From assembly GCA_027009605.1 (NCBI GenBank), contig JALVCY010000060.1, forward strand, positions 1 to 5,517: a stretch of DNA of 5,517 nucleotides, read 5' to 3'. The DNA is from Saprospiraceae bacterium (GTDB lineage: Bacteria > Bacteroidota > Bacteroidia > Chitinophagales > Saprospiraceae). Both the position numbers and the translations under genes were made by a program. The notes beneath the pieces are model-generated. The model was not told the DNA's origin. It did no database searches and was given only the letters and a program-made list of their open reading frames with translations. Shown here piece after piece: positions 1 through 3,489 of this stretch (within the stretch, counting starts at the first letter, position 1; the number at the start of each line of letters is the position of its first letter).

Positions 1-534
1 CCCTTTTTTTTTTCAAATCCACCACGAAACATCAACTAAACGATGAAACCTTCACCAAACGACGCTCCAATGCCTAAATTCTTCGATTTTGTTTTGCCGA
101 ATTAAATGACACATATCTTGTTTATCCCCCCACCTTTTCAATACAAAACTTCCGCAATTCAACATTTTCCGGCGAAGGAGTATATTTTTGCGCAAGCATA
201 CATAAGGTGTTCAAAATCAATGGGGTAACAGTCCTGTATCCCCTAAACAGGGCACAAGATAAAGAAAAAATTAAAAAAAAACCAATGTTTTGCACAAATA
301 AAGAACAAAACCTTACTCTTTTATCTTTTTTCTGATTAATTATCTAATGACCCAATATTGAATGTTACCTTTCATAGTGGTGATGCTTCTTTTATAATTG
401 CAACAGTTCGTATCGTGAAATCCCGCCGCAATAATCTCCAAGACATAACCCATTGATAAACAGGTGATTAGGTGAAGGGAGAATAATGAGTCGTTAGTAA
501 CGGTTAATAACGGTTATTAACGGTTAATATCTTT
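1..534. other. AT-rich intergenic region without a supportable gene
   Basis: All frames are broken by frequent stops, including in the first 60 bases on both strands, so no gene end enters from the left edge. The region starts with a run of ten T (4-13), which could be the tail of a terminator belonging to a gene outside the window, and has an A-rich stretch at 261-281. A small possible stem-loop (CCTGT 233-237 with ACAGG 247-251) lies just before that stretch. TAnnTTTG matches occur at 183-190 and 528-535, but no reading frame follows either of them. The last part holds the 10-bp periodic repeat described separately. Confidence 0.6.
499..528. repeat. Three 10-bp tandem repeats (AACGGTTAAT)
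   Basis: Three consecutive units, AACGGTTAAT, AACGGTTATT and AACGGTTAAT, lie head to tail with a period of exactly 10 bases. A degenerate unit (TCGTTAGT) precedes them at 491-498. The middle also forms a palindrome: TTAATAAC (504-511), one G, then GTTATTAA (513-520). Spacing close to one helical turn is the arrangement expected of a protein-binding array, but no gene lies close downstream, so a role is not established. The array sits just before the first copy of the palindromic element. Confidence 0.7.
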
Positions 535-696
535 GAGTTTACTCCGAAAAGTATTCTGATGTAAAATCACCAAATTTTATTCTGTTTGGAGATTTTGTTC
601 AATCGGTCAACTGTTGAGTTCACTCCGAAAAGTATTTTGATGTAAAACCACCAAATTTTATTCTGTTTGGGAATTTTGTTCAATCGTTCAACTGTT
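535..696. repeat. 81-bp direct tandem duplication (left arm of palindromic element)
   Basis: Positions 535-615 and 616-696 are two head-to-tail copies of the same 81-bp unit, each beginning GAGTTyACTCCGAAAAGT and ending TCAACTGTT. I count 6 differences in 81 positions, all substitutions, about 93% identity. The second copy continues into the rest of a full element (616-850). The first therefore looks like an extra left arm produced by tandem duplication or by insertion of one element into another followed by loss. The divergence shows the duplication is not very recent. Confidence 0.9.
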
Positions 697-850
697 CAAC
701 TGTTCAATCGAAGGTGCTGGAAATCAACTAGTTATGTACAATCAGTTGAAACGATTGAACGCTCGAACAATTGAACAGAGGGCATTCCATCAAAATAATA
801 TTTGGCCACTTTTCCAACGATTTCAAAAACCGACTTTTAGGAGCAGACTC
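616..850. mobile_element. MITE-like imperfect palindromic element, full copy
   Basis: The ends form terminal inverted repeats. The left 18 bases (616-633, GAGTTCACTCCGAAAAGT) match the reverse complement of the right 18 (833-850) at 14 positions. Inside, the A/T-rich arm near 651-670 is an imperfect inverted copy of 784-806. A stronger inner pair is GTTCAATCGTTCAACTG (679-695) against 743-760, with one extra A. The centre holds the self-complementary AACTAGTT (726-733). There is no coding capacity, so it is non-autonomous if mobile. I see no clear target-site duplication, and no transposase lies in the window, so an ERIC-like structural repeat remains an alternative to a transposon-derived MITE. 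Confidence 0.75.
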
Positions 851-871
851 ATCATCTTTTCGTAACTGTTT

Positions 872-1014
872 AGGTGCCCCAATTTTTAGATAGAAAATAG
901 GCATTTTTGTGGATGTTGACGTAGGGACGCACGGCCGTGCGTCCCTGCGTGAGAAAATTTTAGCAAAAACAGGCGCAAAAAGGGCATTTTCTAGCAAAAA
1001 TTAGCGGGTGGCTA
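872..1014. repeat. Composite palindromic repeat with REP-like core
   Basis: Arms at 881-909 and 976-1002 are imperfect inverted copies: AATTTTTAGATAGAAAAT on the left matches the reverse complement of ATTTTCTAGCAAAAATT on the right, and the match continues through the following GCATTTTTG/CAAAAAGGGC. Weaker similarity reaches outward to about 872 and 1014. The perfect 24-bp palindrome at 923-946 lies near the centre. This is a different family from the 616-850 element. A short reading frame crosses it on the minus strand but is made of repeat DNA and is not called as a gene. Confidence 0.65.
923..946. repeat. Perfect 24-bp palindrome (REP-like hairpin)
   Basis: The left arm AGGGACGCACGG (923-934) is followed without a spacer by its exact reverse complement (935-946). 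The GC-rich stem stands out in AT-rich surroundings. The same stem core recurs at 3401-3428, which marks it as a dispersed repeat rather than a gene-specific terminator. No T-run follows on either strand. Confidence 0.9.
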
Positions 1015-1100
1015 AATAGTTACATCTTTTCAATGATAGAATATTTTTCAGATAGAGCGCAAAGTTAAACCGAAATACCGCTAAACCGTTAAACCATCAA

Positions 1101-1219
1101 GAGTGTGCTCCGAAAAGTATTCTGATGCAAAATCACCAATCTTTAGAATACATGCTTCCGGAATAATATTTGGCCAATTTCCCAACTATTTCAAAAACCG
1201 GACTTTGGGGAGCTAATTC
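1101..1219. mobile_element. MITE-like palindromic element, internally deleted copy upstream of hemW
   Basis: The left end (1101-1140) matches the left arm at 535-574 almost base for base. The right part (1161-1219) matches 792-850 of the full copy. The centre of the full element, including the inner dyad, is replaced by about 20 unrelated bases (1141-1160), so this copy is 119 bp instead of about 235. Its ends retain the inverted repeats (GAGTGTGCTCCGAAAAGT against the reverse complement of 1202-1219). It stops 19 bases before the proposed hemW ATG, so it makes up most of that gene's immediate upstream region. Confidence 0.8.
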
Positions 1220-1238
1220 ATCATTAAAATCGTCTCAG

Positions 1239-2360
1239 ATGGGATTATACATACACATACCATTTTGCAAGCAGGCTTGTCACTATTGCAACTTTCACTT
1301 TTCGACAGCGACCAAGTATCGGGAGGAGATGGTGGCGGCGATTGTCCGGGAGATGGGGTTGCAGCGTGACTATTTGGGCGGGGCGGATTTGGAGACGATT
1401 TATTTTGGTGGTGGGACTCCTTCGATCCTTTCGGAAAAGCATTTGGAGGCGATTTGGTCGGAGATTCATCGTCTTTTTTCCGTAAGGACCGGTGCCGAAA
1501 TTACCTTGGAAGCGAATCCGGATGATTTGTCGAAAGACAAGTTGGAATTTTATAAAAGGCTGGGAATCAATCGTTTAAGTGTCGGTGTTCAATCTTTCCG
1601 GTCGGCAGATTTGCGCTTGATGAATCGGGCACATACGCCCGAAGAAGTTGTTCTGGCACTGGATGCCGCCTTTGAAGTGGGGTTTGAAGAAGTGAATTTG
1701 GACTTAATCTATGGGATACCGACTTCGACGGATTCGGAATGGGCGGCCAATATGGAGCAAGCTTTTGCTTTTCCTATCAATCATCTGTCTGCTTATGCCC
1801 TGACGGTGGAGCCGAAGACGGCCTTGGCACATTTTATCCGCAAGGGAAAATATCCGCCGGTAGAGGAAGCTCAAGCGAGTCGCCAATATGATCAATTGAT
1901 GGATTTTGCGAAAGCGAAAGGGTGGGAGCACTATGAAATCTCTAATTTTGCCCTTCCGGGAAAAGAAGCCATACATAATACGGCCTATTGGCAGGGTAAA
2001 AAGTATCTGGGATTGGGGCCGTCGGCGCATTCTTTTGATGGGCTGTCCAGGCAATGGAATGTCGCCAATAATCAAACTTATATGCGGGCGCTTTCATCCG
2101 GGCAACTGCCTGCCGAGCGTGAAATATTGGATGTCCAAACTCAATATAACGAGTACGTGATGACGGGCTTGCGCACCAAATGGGGCTGTAATCTGAATAG
2201 AATCAAGCAGTTTGGGCTCTCCTATGCCCGATTTTTCCGAAAGGAAGCCACTGCCATACTTGCGGAAGGCTTGATGATCGAAGAACAAGGTGTCTATCGG
2301 CTTACGCCAAAAGGTTATCATTTTGCGGATAGAATTGCTTCGGAGTTGATGGTCGTCTAG
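1239..2360 (+). CDS. hemW: HemW-like radical SAM heme chaperone (coproporphyrinogen III oxidase-like)
   Basis: A 373-residue protein of the HemN/HemW radical SAM family, cytoplasmic. The radical SAM cluster motif CKQACHYC has Cys10, Cys14 and Cys17 right at the N-terminus after YIHIPF. The next residues are Asn-Phe, not the fourth cysteine of HemN-type oxidases, which favours HemW. The SAM-binding GGGTPS is at 57-62. ITLEANPDD (88-96), RLSVGVQSF (112-120) and NLDLIYGIP (153-161) follow the family order. The C-terminal half has YEISNFALPG (232-241), HN at 246-247, YLGLGPSAHSF (256-266) and a HemN_C-type end (LTPKGYHFADRI). HemW proteins characterised elsewhere bind heme and pass it to respiratory enzymes, and are often misannotated as coproporphyrinogen oxidase; that role here is inferred from family membership. 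The start at 1239 puts YIHIP at the usual place. An in-frame TTG at 1170 would add 23 residues encoded by repeat DNA. There is no Shine-Dalgarno, as usual in Bacteroidota. Confidence 0.93.
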   Translation: MGLYIHIPFCKQACHYCNFHFSTATKYREEMVAAIVREMGLQRDYLGGADLETIYFGGGTPSILSEKHLEAIWSEIHRLFSVRTGAEITLEANPDDLSKDKLEFYKRLGINRLSVGVQSFRSADLRLMNRAHTPEEVVLALDAAFEVGFEEVNLDLIYGIPTSTDSEWAANMEQAFAFPINHLSAYALTVEPKTALAHFIRKGKYPPVEEAQASRQYDQLMDFAKAKGWEHYEISNFALPGKEAIHNTAYWQGKKYLGLGPSAHSFDGLSRQWNVANNQTYMRALSSGQLPAEREILDVQTQYNEYVMTGLRTKWGCNLNRIKQFGLSYARFFRKEATAILAEGLMIEEQGVYRLTPKGYHFADRIASELMVV

Positions 2361-2367
2361 CAGAGTG

Positions 2368-2589
2368 GAGTTCTCTCCTATATTTATTTTGTTGTAAAAT
2401 CCACCAATTTTATTCTGTTTGGAGATTTTGTTCAATCGTTCAACTGTTCAATCGAAAGTACTGAAAATCAACTAGTTATGTGCAATCCGTTGAACGATTG
2501 AAGGCTTGAACAACAGAAAGCATTCAACCAAAATAATATTTGGCAAATTTCCAAACTATTTCAAAAACCCGACTATTTGGATTAGACTC
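2368..2589. mobile_element. MITE-like palindromic element, nearly full copy downstream of hemW
   Basis: A 222-bp relative of the 616-850 element in the same orientation. It starts GAGTTCTCTCC seven bases after the hemW stop and ends ...GGATTAGACTC. It keeps the stretch TTTATTCTGTTTGGAGATTT, the inner exact 14-bp inverted repeat (TTCAATCGTTCAAC 2431-2444 with 2489-2502), the central AACTAGTT and the AATAATATTTGGC right arm. The outer left arm has decayed most. Because it follows the stop directly, its stem-loop would be transcribed in the hemW 3' end and could act as an RNA-stabilising or terminating structure; this is inference. Confidence 0.8.
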
Positions 2590-2632
2590 TTTGTACCAGC
2601 AATTCCCTATTTGGAAATCTAATGACGTAGCA

Positions 2633-2727
2633 GCCTGACCACTAAGATCACGCAGAAGACACTAAGACAGCACTAAGACGTCTTAGTGTAATCTTAGTGC
2701 AAAACTAAGTTCCCTAAGTGGTTAGGC
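2633..2727. repeat. Palindromic repeat built of CACTAAGA-type units
   Basis: The centre is a perfect 18-bp palindrome, CACTAAGAC/GTCTTAGTG (2671-2688). It is nested in a second pair (CACTAAGA 2660-2667, TCTTAGTG 2692-2699) and an outer pair (GCCTGACCAC 2633-2642, GTGGTTAGGC 2718-2727). The whole 95 bp can fold back on itself with few bulges. From memory, intergenic repeats of the ACCACTAAG...CTTAGTGGT style occur in many environmental bacterial genomes; I could not check this. It has no coding potential and resembles no other repeat in the window. Confidence 0.8.
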
Positions 2728-2778
2728 GCATTTCTTTATGGTAACTAGTGTGACCAAAGTGTCGCCCCTACGGGACTG

Positions 2779-2835
2779 AAATATTAGGCAACTTTTCCAT
2801 CGATTTCAAGAACCTAGCTTTTCGGCGCAAGCTCA
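2779..2835. mobile_element. Right-end fragment of the MITE-like palindromic element
   Basis: The sequence ATATTAGGCAACTTTTCC, then ATCGATTTCAAGAACC and a terminal ...TTTTCGGCGCAAGCTC, parallels the right arm of the full copy (798-850). The reverse complement of its end, GAGCTTGCGCCGAAAAGC, resembles the terminal inverted repeat GAGTyyrCTCCkAAAAGT. No left half is found: the bases before it (about 2751-2778) hold an unrelated GTCGCCCCTACGGGAC-like stretch. This is the most diverged copy, so its limits are approximate. Confidence 0.6.
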
Positions 2836-2883
2836 AAGTTGAGATAATGGTTAAATTATGATGTTTTTTTAACATAGAAAGCT

Positions 2884-2891
2884 TAACTTTG
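2884..2891 (+). promoter_or_regulatory. Bacteroidota-type -7 promoter element for the cytochrome c gene
   Basis: TAACTTTG fits the TAnnTTTG consensus of the Bacteroidota primary sigma factor exactly, 44 bases before the upstream ATG of the cytochrome gene and on its strand. Transcription would start near 2897-2899, giving a leader of about 40-60 bases. A clear TTG-type -33 box is not visible at the usual spacing; that stretch is T-rich (2864-2870). The longer TTAACTTTGCGCTC (2883-2896) recurs exactly on the opposite strand at 1055-1068. Confidence 0.65.
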
Positions 2892-2935
2892 CGCTCGATT
2901 TTATATGAAGTAACTGATTTGCTTCAATCTTTTTA

Positions 2936-3394
2936 ATGCACACAAAAAAATTGCACATGAAAAAGTTAATGACTTTATTGGTTTTAGTGTTGGTTACTGT
3001 GGTATTCGTATCCAGTTGTGGAGATGATAAAGCTTCCGCCAAAACAACCACCACCACCACAACAACAACAAAAGCAGAAGAGCCCAAAAAGGAAGCGGCT
3101 CCGACTACCACAGCAGGAGACCCTGCCAAAGGAAAAGAATTATTTGCGGGTAAGACTTGTTCTTCTTGCCATGCACCGGACAAGAAAGTGGTTGGCCCGT
3201 CCATCCAAGATATTGCTAAAAAGTACGCCAGTGCCGGTGATATGGTGAAGTTTTTGGAAGGAAAAGCGGATGCTATCGTAGATACGGATCCCGGCCAAGT
3301 AGCTGTCATGAAAGGTAATATTGACGGTATCTTGAAGGATGTGACTGCTGCCGAAAAAGCAGATATTGCGGCTTATATGATGAGCTTGAAATAA
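2936..3394 (+). CDS. Lipoprotein-anchored class I cytochrome c
   Basis: A 152-residue exported monoheme cytochrome. A basic start and hydrophobic core (residues 9-24) lead to a lipobox VSSC with the acylated cysteine at 28. Next comes a low-complexity linker with nine consecutive threonines (37-45) and a Lys/Glu/Pro/Thr-rich stretch to about 60. The cytochrome domain runs from GDPAKGKELF (61-70) to the C-terminus, with the heme-binding CSSCH at 75-79. Met125 (in VAVMKGN) is the likely distal axial ligand, and the final helix is AAEKADIAAYMMSLK. It probably carries electrons on the outer side of a membrane; the partner is unknown. A second in-frame ATG at 2957 gives the tidier signal peptide MKKLMTLLVL... 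and may be the true start. Its own -7 element lies upstream, and the next gene is convergent, so it is probably monocistronic. Confidence 0.9.
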   Translation: MHTKKLHMKKLMTLLVLVLVTVVFVSSCGDDKASAKTTTTTTTTTKAEEPKKEAAPTTTAGDPAKGKELFAGKTCSSCHAPDKKVVGPSIQDIAKKYASAGDMVKFLEGKADAIVDTDPGQVAVMKGNIDGILKDVTAAEKADIAAYMMSLK

Positions 3395-3400
3395 TTTTTA

Positions 3401-3428
3401 GTTGGGACGCACGGTCGTGCGTCCCAAC
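3401..3428. repeat. Strong hairpin, REP-like, between convergent genes
   Basis: Arms GTTGGGACGCACG (3401-3413) and CGTGCGTCCCAAC (3416-3428) are perfectly complementary around a 2-base spacer. The stem core GGGACGCACG is the same as in the palindrome at 923-946. It begins six bases after the cytochrome stop codon and lies about 60 bases beyond the end of the oppositely oriented hydrolase gene. It could terminate or protect both transcripts, but no U-tract follows the stem on either strand, so it is called a repeat and not an intrinsic terminator. Confidence 0.85.
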
Positions 3429-3434
3429 CAAACC

Positions 3435-3466
3435 CTACCAAACCACATCCCTACCAAACCACATCC
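3435..3466. repeat. 16-bp exact tandem duplication
   Basis: CTACCAAACCACATCC occurs twice in immediate succession (3435-3450 and 3451-3466), and a partial related stretch (CCAAACCCTACCAAA) precedes and overlaps the first unit. It sits between two hairpins in the convergent intergenic gap. Such perfect short duplications are prone to copy-number change between strains; I see no function. Confidence 0.85.
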
Positions 3467-3471
3467 CGGCC

Positions 3472-3485
3472 AGGCCGCACGGCCT
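3472..3485 (-). terminator. Possible weak terminator hairpin after the GH9 gene
   Basis: AGGCCG (3472-3477), a CA loop and CGGCCT (3480-3485) form a GC-rich six-pair stem four bases beyond the stop codon of the minus-strand hydrolase. The loop is very tight and the sequence after it on the minus strand is G/T-mixed without a T-run. It is therefore only a weak candidate for transcript termination or 3'-end protection. Confidence 0.3.
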
Positions 3486-3489
3486 TCGG

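Noticed and set aside
183..190. TATTTTTG match to the Bacteroidota -7 element
   Set aside because: No reading frame of useful length follows and no -33 box is visible; such matches are expected by chance in AT-rich DNA.
535..850. CRISPR array suggested by repeated units
   Set aside because: The repeats are 81 bp, adjacent without spacers and part of a larger palindrome; no cas gene is present.
728..997. 89-residue minus-strand open frame
   Set aside because: It runs across the right half of the palindromic element and through the 24-bp palindrome; the peptide is translated repeat, with no domain, and its frame is not conserved in the other copies.
1704..2075. 123-residue minus-strand open frame
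   Set aside because: It is antisense to the conserved core of hemW and rich in Arg/Ile as expected from a shadow frame.
2751..2778. GTCGCCCCTACGGGAC stretch as a separate palindromic repeat
   Set aside because: The dyad is short and imperfect and no second copy exists in the window, so it is only noted beside the 2779-2835 fragment.
1239..3394. hemW and cytochrome c as one heme operon
   Set aside because: A 575-bp gap filled with repeats and a separate promoter-like element before the cytochrome argue against co-transcription.
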